Of a stretch of 64,000 nucleotides of DNA, positions 21,736 to 37,493 are shown in pieces. The stretch is from Rhizophagus clarus. Lineage: Eukaryota > Glomeromycota > Glomeromycetes > Glomerales > Glomeraceae. The notes under the pieces are model-generated. The model ran no database searches and was not told where the DNA came from. It saw only the letters and a program-made list of their open reading frames with translations. Position 1 is the first letter of the stretch. The number at the start of each line of letters is the position of its first letter. The stretch spans positions 186,001 to 250,000 of the forward strand of contig BLAL01000018.1 in NCBI GenBank assembly GCA_015698045.1, in the 5' to 3' direction. Both the position numbers and the translations under genes were made by a program.

Positions 21736-24700
21736 TTACTGACAGACAGGCATTCTTTTGCTCAATATAAAAACCTTATCACTATCTCTTAAACATACAT
21801 CATACTTAGGACAAGTATAAACATATTTAATTGATTTTGTATTACTATCAGAAGTTTTTACCCTCTTGGTTCGATACAATCCTAAAGGTATAACTTTTTT
21901 CTCTTCTACAAAGTATTTGAATAATACACCATATTGAAATCCAATATATGCCTCTGGAACAGATATTTGAAAACAATGCGAATATACTGGTGCAGGACAA
22001 GTAACTCCAGAAAGTAGGTGTAATGGGCGGGCTCCAAAAAGCAGATGTTGAATTATTGCTACGAGATGTGGCTGATAAAATGATTGACAAATAATACTAT
22101 CTAGCATAGATAACGTAAAACATGTACCAGCCATAAAAGCTGGAGAATGGTGGGCTATTAAAAGAAATATGTACATGTATTTTGCTTAATAATTTTGAAA
22201 ACTAACATGATAAGGACATTAAAACACACCTTTCATATCTTTATCAATGGCCGATGCATCTTCGGACATAAATTTCATATTATCCATATGGACAAACTCT
22301 ACAAATACATCAATATCTACTTTACAAATAGCCTTAATATTCAAATATACTAACATTGCTGATGCATCTTCTGTTCTTTCTCCGTTTCTGTAAATTATAA
22401 ATAACACGTAAAGAAACATGATCGGATAAATAAGCATACACAGGATCATACCTTAAGATTCTTGTGGAATCTGCTAAAATCACCTGTAAAGTATAATATT
22501 ATTAATAAGTAACACTAAGCTATTAAAAAATTTACGTAAATACACATACGGCTTGCTTGGCATGCTTTACTCGGCCAAGTTCTAGGCCCTCTCTCGTCAT
22601 TGGGTTTCCTTGCACAAAATAGATTTGATCAAATTGACTCAGAATTTTCCATTGACTTTGGCTTGGCCTTACGAGGGATAAAATTACTATAGGGATTATT
22701 TTCTCTAAATATGGTTTACGCAATGGACTAACAAAACAATCGAGATTACGTGGAAATATTGTTGGTGAATAATCACATAGAAGTATATGACCAACGATAG
22801 TATCGATAACAGAATTTGGATGTTCAATTTCATGTACGAGATTTGCGAGAGTGGTATTCGCGGGATCAATGGTATATGAAGGATGATGTGAAGGATGATG
22901 TGAAGGATGATGTGAAGGATGTGAAGAATGATGAGTTTGATGGTCATTGCGTTGATCAGGTGTTGACAATGCACGGTGACGGCGCATTGTTGAAGAACCA
23001 GGTCTGTGTGGATATTCAAGTCCGTCTGGTGTTGTAGATGGACCTCCTTTTTTCTTTATATCAAAGTATCCTCCTCCAGAATTGCTTTTCAATACATCTG
23101 CAGATAATAACGGTTGTCTTTCTGGTTGTACTTGCACTTGTCTTTCATTCCTTTGATTTCCACCCTCATAAGATGAAACATCATCTGCTATAGAACTATG
23201 TGATGCAATAACGAATCCAATTTCATCACCTTTCACAATATAATCCCCAGGATTTATTAAAACCATATAATTTTTGGTATCTTCCTCTTCTTCATTATTT
23301 TGATCATAACTCCAACTTGTATATCTACCAATTGAACGTTGTTTTGGAATTCCGATGGCAAACAAAACTATACCTAAACTATCATATAGTCGAACTACAT
23401 AAAAATAAGTAAGTATATTTCTAGATACTTTGATAAACACATTAATTTTATATCTCACCAGCGACTTCCAAGAAAGTTCGTCCTGAAAAATATTCGGATA
23501 AAGTTGTGGTGTATATTGATTGTGACATTCCAGTAATATAATCTTCAATAGTATCAGTGTCAATACCGTCCGAATTTTGCCCCTTCCTTAATTCACACGC
23601 AGACTCAAATGCAAATGAAGTGGTCAGACCGTATAAAAGAGTTGAAAAACCAGGAGTAAGGCACGAATGTGCAAGAATAGCAAGTTTTAATTCATCGGTA
23701 CATATTATTTGTTCGGGATCTAAAAAAAAATTCTGTTAGAATAAAATAATAATAATAAAAAAAAATTATGTTATCGACTGTATATATATTAGTTTAAATT
23801 GAACCTACATAAACTCTCAAAATGAACTTTATTCTCCGGCAAAATGCATTGAATATAAAGTTTTGGTCCCTGATTGAATTTTCTTAATGCCTGTCAAATA
23901 AACGATGAATTTAAAATCGAATACAAAATATCCAAACGTAAAACGAATTAGTTATACATACAATAGCTTTCAATACATTCTCTGCATCTATTATTTCACT
24001 TTGTTGGGTATATTTTTTAGCTAAAATGAAATATGCAGATGCATTTTTTGCATCAGCCTTTTCAAGGCTACGTGCTTCGAGCGAACTTCCACGAACATAT
24101 TGCACTCGATGTGCGAAGACAGGATCAGAGAGAAATGTTCTCACACGATCTGTAGGTTCTACAGGATTTAATATTACAACCTTTAATTTTTTTTGAATTT
24201 CAAATTAATACGTGCTTTTTAAAAAATGAACCCCACAATAAGTTTAAATAATACCTTAGTATTAACCGTCGCAGAACCATGTGCCATAGAATAGAATTCT
24301 TTCAAAAAATGTCTTAATGAAGGCAATTCTATAGTCGGTGCAATAATAATTACGTGAGGTTGCTGAGAAATCTTCTTAAATGGTTTATCGTAAACTGATT
24401 TTGAACGTATTAACGCGATCAATTCTGATATAGAATACTAATAAAAAAGTCAATTAATACGATAAATATTTAAGTAAGTTATTAACTTACTGACTTACCG
24501 GAATAAATATCAAACCAGTCGTAAAAATTGCTAATAAAAGAATCCGCGGGAATGCATTATCGGGTACTATATCACTAAGGTATCCAACGGTACCCAACAT
24601 AATAGTCGTAAAGAACACAGCTATTTATGACCAATAATTAATATATATCGGTCCAAAGAAAAAAAATAACAATTAAAAGAACTTTTTGACATTGAAATGT

Positions 24701-25517
24701 ACCGTCTAAGAAAGTAAGATTTTGTGCTTTCTAAAATCATAGTAAATAAACGTACGCAAAAGAGAAAAATTTTACTTAGAATGAAATTTCAAATATGAAA
24801 GCTAAATTGAAATTAATCTATTTATCATACCATGTAAGCATGTTCCACACCATGTAATAAAGAGGAACCGGTTAATACAAGAAATATTATGGATTGTAAA
24901 AAGATCAAAAATCTGCTAGTAACTTGACCCAATTTCAAAACGGATTTTTCACTCCTAACTAAACAATCACATACAGAAAAATAGCAACGAATAAACCTGA
25001 AGGGGTAAAAGAATACTATATAACGGGTTTTGTGAAAAACAGGGTCTATTGCAGTCGCAATCACAGGGTATATAGTCAAAACAGTCAGAATTGGTGTAGG
25101 GCTAGTAATTATCGAGCGCCACGAATAAAATTCGTAAATATAAAACTTTGGAATATATTCTAATAATAATAAAATTGACAACACGATCTCAAACCATACA
25201 TTAAGCGTTGGTAACGTTCCTGTAAAGTGTCTTGTATTTGCGACGTAAACAGCACATAACAGTATATTGAGGAAAGCGTCAACCAATTTCCATATACTAC
25301 CAATAGCAGAGTTATCTAGCTTCACAGCAAACTGTTCACGCCATGAAGGTTTGTATTGAGTGTGGTAACGTGGTTGCTTTAAAGTAAAATTCGCAGAAGC
25401 AATAGAAATTACTGAAGATGCTCTACTTGAAGATGTGGAATTCGTAGGAATACGGAAGGTAACTTGCGAAGGTTCCTCAACAAATGGTTCGGAAGTTGAG
25501 GAAGTTATTCTTGACAT
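21736..25517 (-). CDS. BK/Slo-family potassium channel alpha subunit with altered selectivity filter
   Basis: Eleven exons (25517-24831, 24730-24703, 24620-24499, 24437-24255, 24180-23962, 23890-23809, 23719-23459, 23394-22550, 22483-22452, 22387-22230, 22154-21736) give about 1,011 residues. Order: polar N-terminus, voltage-sensor-like membrane segments (~75-230), pore helix, filter (~249-255) and S6, then RCK1 (from ~307; HVIIIAP, RSLEKADAKNASAYFILAKKY) and RCK2 (from ~730; HILLCDYSP). The C-terminal SMLDSIICQSFY and LGLYR match Slo channels. The filter reads TVGYLSD where K+ channels have TVGYGD. The Asp-rich calcium bowl is not evident: only SEDASAIDKDMKG stands there. The RCK1-RCK2 linker carries a His/Pro/Ser repeat. 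Two exons are only 28 and 32 nt. Family membership is firm; ion selectivity and calcium dependence are open. Confidence 0.88.
22872..22926 (-). repeat. Coding 12-bp minisatellite in channel linker
   Basis: About four copies of the unit GAAGGATGATGT (plus strand) lie in frame and encode HHPS repeats at roughly residues 683-701 of the channel. The period of 12 keeps the frame, so copy number can change without breaking the gene. Confidence 0.8.
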
Positions 25518-25853
25518 TGTATTCAAATCAGCTTTTTATTATCAAAACTGATCGAGTTGCAAATTATGGAAAATCAAAAAAAAAAATTCATCAGGATTTA
25601 CCATTTGCTGCGACTCTGTACACAAACACAAGCTACTGCACTGTTTTAAATTTGGTTCATTTACAATTTCACTTTATGTAAAGAACTTTATATCTATCTA
25701 CCTTGGATTCTATTGTAAATTAGGCGTATTAACGGACTTTAAATACTAAATACCAAGATATAAATGACTAGCTTCAAATCTTAACACCTTTGTATCGTAT
25801 CGAGAAAACTTTTGTTCATAGTTTGTATTTATAAGTTATTTAAATAAATTAGT
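25518..25853. promoter_or_regulatory. Divergent intergenic region channel/glycosyltransferase
   Basis: The 336 bp between the start codons of the BK-type channel (-) and the GT49-like gene (+) must contain both promoters. No sharper element can be named. Confidence 0.4.
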
Positions 25854-27461
25854 ATGTGGTGGTTTAACAAATCCTGTTCGCAGTTACCAGGAACAACCTA
25901 CGTCCTACGGCTTTTAAAGTCAAAACTAGTTAAATACATACTATGTATATATATGGCTTTTTCTATATTATTTTCTATTACACAATTAGTAAAATATACT
26001 TTTGGAAATTATGGAATATATTCATCTGAGTTATTAGAAAACCAGCCTATCTTTAGAACGTATGGTAAAGTATATTAAAGATTAGTTGTATAGAAAATTG
26101 ACGACACTAATTTTAATTTTCTTTGATAGATACACATCGAAATTCTCCGTTATCTGAAATGACAAATAAACATAGATTTTCAAAGATTCATGCATATTCT
26201 CCTCATGCATTGACCGATAGTATACATCCTTATCATATTCGTGCCGAGTCAAATTTTAATCCTGAAGATGTAACAGTTATTACATTTGTTACCCAAAATC
26301 GTTTAAATGAATTAGTTAGATTGGCTGAATCATGGAAAGGTAACGATATTAATTATTTCTTTATTTAAGTTTCTTTTATTAATTTATTTATTTTTTTTTA
26401 GGACCAATATCAGCAACTTTACATATACCTTCTAAAATAGGATTAACTGACCCACTTATAGTTGAAACGATTAATTCAATTAAAAAAATTTATAAAAAAA
26501 AACCATATTTAAGAAAACAAGTCGATATTCATCTTATAACCGGTCCATCAACCTCATTTAATGAAACCTTATTACCAACTCCAACTAATTTTCATATAAA
26601 TGTTGCTCGGTTTTTCGCTAGAACTGAATTTATTTTCTTTCTTGATTTTGACACTTGGCCAACACCTGAAACTCATTCAAATATTAAGCGTTATGCTGAT
26701 ATATTAATTAAAAATAATGTTTTAATTTTACCTACTTTTGTTTTTGTTGAAAATGTTGAAAATAGAACTACTCAATATAAGTTCCCTAAAACAAAAGATG
26801 ATGTTATTCATTTAGTTAATCGACATAAACTAGGTTTACAAGATTATGGTTGGGAGATTAATAGTGGTCCAACTTGTTTAGATAGCTGGTTAAAAGCTGA
26901 TAAATTGTTTCATGTTGAAGAATATGAATTACATTATAGACCGAATTTCGTCGCAAGAAAAGGTGGTCAGATACCTTGGTATTTAATTTTCTTTTACACC
27001 TTTAATGATTTTCTTTTCTTTTTTTTTTTTGATATATTAACATAGACTATTTATTTTCAAATAGGTGTTCAGAACGATTTGATGATAATAAAGCAGCTTG
27101 TATTTTTGAGATATATTTAAGTGGTGCCGAATTGTATGTTGATCCTGACAGTTTCTTAATACGACATCATTTTAATCGAGATTCTCATCTCGTAAACTAT
27201 GGAGGTCCACATTGGCAGGTTTGTGATATGAATAATATAAACTGAAAATTAATTTATCGTAATTAATTCTTATATTTTATTTAATAGAAAGTAATTAATA
27301 GCCGCATGTACACAAATTTTTCACGAGAGATTTGTCTTCTATATGTTAGAACATTTGTAGCAATGAATTTATGGCAATCACCTATTGCCAATCATGTAAA
27401 GCAAGAATGTCAGAGAGTTTTGGCAAGCTGGGGTTCAGGTTTAATAAAGAATTCTAAATAA
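25854..27461 (+). CDS. GT49/LARGE-like type II membrane glycosyltransferase
   Basis: Five exons (25854-26064, 26130-26339, 26402-26978, 27065-27218, 27288-27461) give 441 residues. A short cytosolic tail is followed by one hydrophobic anchor at about residues 28-48 (YILCIYMAFSILFSITQLV), so the catalytic domain would face the Golgi/ER lumen. Catalytic-domain landmarks are VTVITFVTQNR, then NVARFFARTEFIFFLDFDTWP with the metal/nucleotide-sugar DFD motif, then FPKTKDDVIHLV and W-x-INSGPTCLDSW. These match glycosyltransferase family 49, the family of LARGE and B4GAT1, which add glucuronic acid or related sugars. The acceptor in a fungus is unknown. The donor at 26065 was chosen because it alone restores the frame. 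Confidence 0.82.
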
Positions 27462-29237
27462 TAATTGGTTCATCTAAAACTGTGAAAAGGACGAGTAGAT
27501 GAATTCATTGTTATATTAATTGTATTCAAATCATTTTTATATATATTTTCTTGTAATATTTTCAATTCAGAAAATTTATATGGAAATTAAAGTCTCCCAA
27601 AAAGATGTGATCCAGGTGCAGATTACAATTTATAACATATATGTAAAAATAAATTGGTCAGTTCTTTTTGAAAATAAAAATTTATTTTAGTCAACTAAGT
27701 TCAAAAAATTTAGTATAGTAGCTGCAAGTAAAACTGTTTTGGTTGATAACCAAAACTCAATTTTAATACTTAATATCTGAAACTTACCTTAAACTTAATT
27801 AAAAAATTAAACATTAGTTCATAGAATTTATTAATTTTTATGTATTATAAATTATATAAAACTTTTTATATTTATATTTTAAATATCAATGTATTTTTTT
27901 CTATATTATTTTTACTATTTCTAAAATTTTATCTGAATTTTAATATGAAAAAATCTAATATATTACTTAATATCAAATTACTTCTTATTAAATACTTTTT
28001 TGATATTATTTTTTATTTTATAAATTATGATTTAATTTATTATATTAATATTTAAAAATAGCAATAATAAAAAAATATTTTTTTTAATACAAATTATTTT
28101 ATATATAAGGAATATTATAGCAAAAATGGTAATACTTATTTTAAATTTTCATTATTTTTTTGCAGTTTAATATCTTGATGAAATTTTTTATTTTATTAAA
28201 ATATTAAAATAATTGCAAAAAAATAATGAAAATTTAAAATAAGTAATATCATATTTCAATATAATTAGAAAAAAAATTATTAGTAAAAAATTATATTATA
28301 ATTTATATTAAAATTAAATAATCTTTAAAAATTTAAAATAGTATCCAAATTTCTTACATACCTGTCAATGAATTTCAGAAGAATAATATAATAATATATC
28401 TACAAATTTTTAATTTTTGTGCTAAAAAATTTAACATGCATAAATTGGTAAAAAAAAAAAAATTCAAATCTCGTTAATATGTTAAATCATGTGATCTATT
28501 TTTAGGACACAGAATTGGTCTGGGCGATACAAACTAGTTCGACTTTCAAAAAAGTGTACGAAAAGCACAAGCTTGTTAGTTGTTTGAATATTCTTATATT
28601 ATTTTACTCTTGGTTCACTTTTAAAATTTTAATACATACCGAATTGCATACTACCAATTGAACCTTTTACGAGACAATTGGAAAGTTGCAGTCTTTCGTT
28701 TCTTAACCCTGTACCTTTGATACCTTTTATATTTCCCGACTTTTGATTTCGCCTCGGGTAAGTATTTATTTAGACTTTTTAAGATCATTTATATCTATAG
28801 GTTATTTATTTTAATCTTGAATTTATAATTATATTTTATAGACTTTCCGCGTTTTTTTTTATTTGTTTAACTTTGTCTCGTTTACATTGTTTAGTTTTTT
28901 CAAAACTAGAAAGAAGCTTACATCCAGTCAGTGAGAACGCGCCCAATGTTAGTTTGTTTTTATCCATGATAAAGTATTTGATTTATTACTCAACTTTGTT
29001 GTTTTTTATCGTAATAGGACTTGTTGACCGTTCAAACTTCGCGAGCTTAGTCCAGTTCTATTAATTCAACATTAATTCTTCCGTTAGTTATTTCTTGCGA
29101 ATACGATAGATTCGCTTAAATTTATCATTGCTTTATCGTATTTATTTTTCTATTTTATTTATTTAATTTTTTTCTGCTTTTATTATGATATAGGTAATTA
29201 ATAATAATTTTTTTTTTCAGTAAGATATTTGGAAAAA
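27462..29237. other. Intergenic region with hairpin repeat and YAK1 leader
   Basis: 27,600-28,480 is AT-rich without genes and contains the inverted repeat listed at 28,129-28,250. From about 28,500 the composition becomes balanced and probably forms the YAK1 promoter and 5' leader. A donor-like GTAAGT at 28,760 and an acceptor TTTTTTTTCAG at 29,220 suggest a 5'-UTR intron ending just before the start codon. Confidence 0.45.
28129..28250. repeat. Long hairpin / short inverted-repeat element
   Basis: Arms of about 38 bp (TATTACTTATTTTAAATTTT...TTTTTTTGCA) face each other around a ~45-bp loop. This is a probable small MITE or foldback remnant. No clear target duplication. Confidence 0.5.
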
Positions 29238-33584
<4,347 letters not shown>

Positions 33585-34268
33585 TGGACATGAGAAAGGG
33601 ATTGAATATTAGTTGTAAAAAGAAAAGGCATTGATTGATTAATGCTACTTGACATTATTCGAAGTATATTTATTGTGTGTTTGCCTTTATTTTTATTTAA
33701 AAAGAAAGAAAATTAAGAACAAAAGATATAAGAATATGATTGATAGTAATGGATAGAGTTATTTCGATAGAATTTTTATGGTGTTTTCGGAAGGTGGAAA
33801 CATCCAAAAAATAATACATTTGTTTTCATTCGAAGATGGATATTTATTTTTTCTCAAAATTTAAATTATAATTTGCAATTTTAGGTTGGATTGACTTGTA
33901 ATTTTGACAATTTTATTATCTGTGACAAAAGATTGTAACAATTTGTATTTTTTATTCTGTGTTCTATAAGTGTATTAATTTTTTAATTACGATCAAATAA
34001 CAAAAAACAACCGAACAAAAATTTTAGGTAATTGATTTAATTTCTCCTCATCATTGAGTTTATGATTGGATTTTTTGTTGTTAATTCAGCATTCGGCATT
34101 TAATTATATGCAAAAAAACATTTGATTTTTAATCGGAAGACTTAAATGAATCATTTAACTATGCAAAAGATTTACTTGTAAATTGTTAATATTTTATTAA
34201 ATGCAAATACATAAATACATTATACAAAAATATAGTCATCATTTTTTTTTAAGAATCAAAATAAGTTT
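33585..34268. other. Convergent 3' intergenic region YAK1/STI1
   Basis: 684 bp between two stop codons on opposite strands. It should hold both 3' untranslated regions. No other feature seen. Confidence 0.5.
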
Positions 34269-36727
34269 TTAGGAAGTTCTCAAAACTCCTGCATTGATTA
34301 ATTTATGAATATTCGCTGCTACGATAGGATTTTTTAAGTGCCTAAAATATAAAGAATAAAAATTTTATTAATAAATCGTAAATTTAACTAAAATCGCATC
34401 TTTCTAGTACATACTCTTTAAAAGCACGAGGATCTTCTTGACTTTGTTGAAGAATTTGTTGCATAACAGGATCTTGAAGAATTCTCTATATAGAAAGAAT
34501 TAAGAAATTACAATTAAATTCATCCTATAAACAAATTATAATGAATATTTATTTACCGCAATTTCCGGATCACTTGCAGCTTTTCTTAAAGTTTCTTCAG
34601 CGCTTTCTTGTGGAGCATCAGTATTACTTTGCCACATCGCTTCGCGACATTTATTTATTTGTTTAGTAATTTCTGCAGCATGTTGGCCGTTTGTGTCATG
34701 TTTTAAAGCCGTATCACAAGTCTCTAAACATTTCGAATATTCCTTCTTTGAGAATTCAATAGCAGCTTTACGAATATAAGCCTTAACTGTAAAGAAAGGT
34801 TAATAATCAATGTGGCTATCAAAATGTTACAAAATAGAAATTATTGAAATTATTGAAATTATTAGCATACCGAAAGTAGGATCAAGACTAATACAAGTTT
34901 CACAATCCTTTATTGCTTCGGGATAAGCCATTAATTTAGAATAACAAGCGGCCCGATTACTATAAGCTCTTTTGTCTTTTTCATTACGTTTAATAGCCTC
35001 AGTATATTTTGCTACGGCATTAGCAAAATCATTTTTCTTAAATAACTCATTTCCTTCTTCTCGTGCTTTATCAGATAATTCAGGATCATAATAAGCTTCT
35101 TTCTCTCTCTTGACTTTTAATTTTTCTGCATCGTTTAATTTTTTTAACGTATCTGGCGTACGATGTTCTGTTAATGATTTTTGATAATATTTAATTGCCT
35201 CATCCAATTTGTCTAATTTAGAATATGCATTTCCGATTCTTCCATATGCACTATGAATTTTTAAAAAAAGTTAGATATAAATCGAATAGGAAAAAGAAAA
35301 TTTCTTTGATCCTTACCGAGCAATCAATTTGAAATCTGCACGATGTTCACGACCGACTTCAATAGCTTCTTCGCAAACTCTGATGCAATCTTCATACTTT
35401 TCTTGTTCAAATAATACGGCTTACAATATACATAAATCATGATTAAAAGATATTTTATTATATATGCGTAATTGAAGAAATCGCTGATTATTATGCTCAC
35501 CAGCCTTATTTGTTAAAAGAGATGCATTAGTAGGATCTAATTCCCGAGCTTTATCATAATGTTTTAGTGCTTCTTCAAAATTCCGCTTCTTATATGCTGT
35601 ATTACCAAGTTCTTTTTCCTTGGTGGATTCCTCTTTTTTAAGTTCTTCTTCGGTTTTCTCCGTTGGTTCAGAAATGTCACGTGCCTGCGGTTCGGGTGGC
35701 TTATGCTAACGAAAAATAAATTAAATTTATTTGTTCTTGGGGGCTTAAATGTTCTCATTATAACATACCTCTTCAGGTTGCGGCGGTTGTGGTTGCGGTG
35801 GTTGCGGTGGTTCTTGCGGACCACTTGGAGGATTCATTCCACCAGTCAGTATATACATAAATACATTCTTTATACGATCATCCTGTAAATGACTATCGTA
35901 AAAGTTATAAGGTTTAAAATAGTACACTCGCACAAAATACTTTATTAATAACATATACACTTACGCGTTAATTTGATTGGGATCGGCTTGTATAGCTTTA
36001 ATTTTGTCAACGAAATCAGGTTGATCTAGGTACGGTCTCAATTGTGGGTTTAACGCGATTTTAACTAATACATCATCGGGGAAAATTCTACCAAGTGGAC
36101 CTATTAATTTGAATTATGTGTTAGATACTAATAAACTAATTAGATATTATTTTGGAAATTAGCTATTTAAATAGTTTTCGGCAAATTTCTTACTATTGTT
36201 ATCTATTGCTGACTCAATTTCTTCAAGCGATTTTTTTAGTTGGGCATTATTCGGATCGTGTTTAAGACCTTCTTGGTAGGTTTCACGAGCTTCTTCTAAT
36301 TTTCCGAGACCGTGAAGAGCTGCTCCTTTTCTACTATATCCCTATTTGAAATAAATAAATAAAATTATATTGCCTCTTTATTAGCTTAAAATGACCTCAT
36401 TATTATCAAATGAAAAATGGCGCGTTATATATACCTTTGCCCAATCTTTTTTCAATTCAATAGTTTTATTTGCGTTTTCTAAAGCTTTATCGTATTGCTT
36501 TAACGACGCATAGCAAGCAGACCTATTTGAGTAAAGTACGTGGTTTGCAGGGTCTAATTCTATAGCTTTGGTAAATAATTCTATTGCTTTTTCGTAATTT
36601 TTAGCGGTGAAGGCTTCATTTCCCTGAGTTTTAAATTCTTCAGCCTATAAAAAATTTGCAATTTTTACTACTATTTCCCTTGTAACCGAATTGCTTTTAT
36701 TAGATATCCTTCCATACTCACGCTCAT
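34269..36727 (-). CDS. STI1: Hsp70/Hsp90 co-chaperone STI1 (Hop)
   Basis: Sti1 bridges Hsp70 and Hsp90 during client transfer in the cytosol. Eleven exons (36727-36722, 36644-36435, 36341-36194, 36100-35965, 35892-35769, 35705-35501, 35419-35317, 35250-34871, 34786-34557, 34485-34415, 34341-34269) give about 561 residues. Order: TPR1 (AEEFKTQGNEAFTAKNY), a DP1 motif, a Pro/Gln-rich linker (EPPQPPQPQPPQPE), TPR2A (KEKELGNTAYKKRNFEEAL), TPR2B (KAREEGNELFKKNDFANAV), and DP2 ending HLKNPIVAANIHKLINAGVL. This is the full canonical layout. The proposed first exon has six coding nucleotides (ATGAGC) before a GTGAGT donor and matches the usual MS start of the family. The start of exon 6 could be six nucleotides shorter. 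Confidence 0.95.
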
Positions 36728-37493
36728 ATTTTACAATTTTCTTTTATTTAAGCATAAAGTGTTTGAAACGCAGAGTGGTAATGATAAAAAAAAACACGCC
36801 GTTAAATACGAGTGTTGAAAGAACGTGCCAGAAAATTCCGAAAAATTTTACACTTTTGATTGGCTGTAATATAACATGACGTAATTTTAATTTTGACTTT
36901 TTCTGCAAAATAATTTATTCTCAATACAATACAACTATAATTTGAATTTGAAATCAACGCAAAAAAATATAATAAATAAGGATTTTTAAAAAAAGATTTT
37001 TTTTAAAATAATGTTATCACTTAAAATACAAAAATAGAGGGAAAAAAAGTAATTTATGTTAGCTTTTGGATTAGCTTTTTTTTATTTTTATATAAAGAAA
37101 AAAGAAAATAATAAATATGTTGTTACATATGTATATTTTGATAATTATAAACCATCTATTTTTTTTTGCTATTCTTGTCCAAGAACAGTTTATATAATAT
37201 ATATTGGATATATTTTTAAAAAGAAAAAAAATTCGAATCCGATTTATAAACCCAACTTACATAAAACTCTAGGAAAGCATCCACCAATTTTAACAAGATT
37301 CTAGATAATCTCAACCTATTGTTCTGTCCCGAATTATTGAATCTTGGGACAAATATCAAGCCGAGATACTTCCAGATATTGTTACACGCGTAAAATAATT
37401 TTATACAAATAACGGAGAATAAATAATTATGTCTCTATCATTAAGAATAAGTTTCCCGCCGATCTATTGTCCAGCAAGTTAAATTTTTTCTTT
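36728..37493. other. Intergenic region upstream of STI1
   Basis: 766 bp holding the STI1 promoter and the 3' untranslated region of the Sec2-like gene. AGAACGTGCCAGAAAATTCCG near 36,818-36,840 contains inverted nGAAn-like pentamers that could be a heat-shock element, which would suit a co-chaperone gene. This is a suggestion from motif reading only. Confidence 0.35.

Noticed and set aside
22816..23037. Asp/Val-rich plus-strand frame
   Set aside because: Antisense shadow of the channel's HHPS repeat.
37056..37304. 82-codon plus-strand frame
   Set aside because: Low-complexity Tyr/Lys/Phe composition in AT-rich intergenic sequence, no family match, starts inside the 3' flank of the Sec2-like gene.
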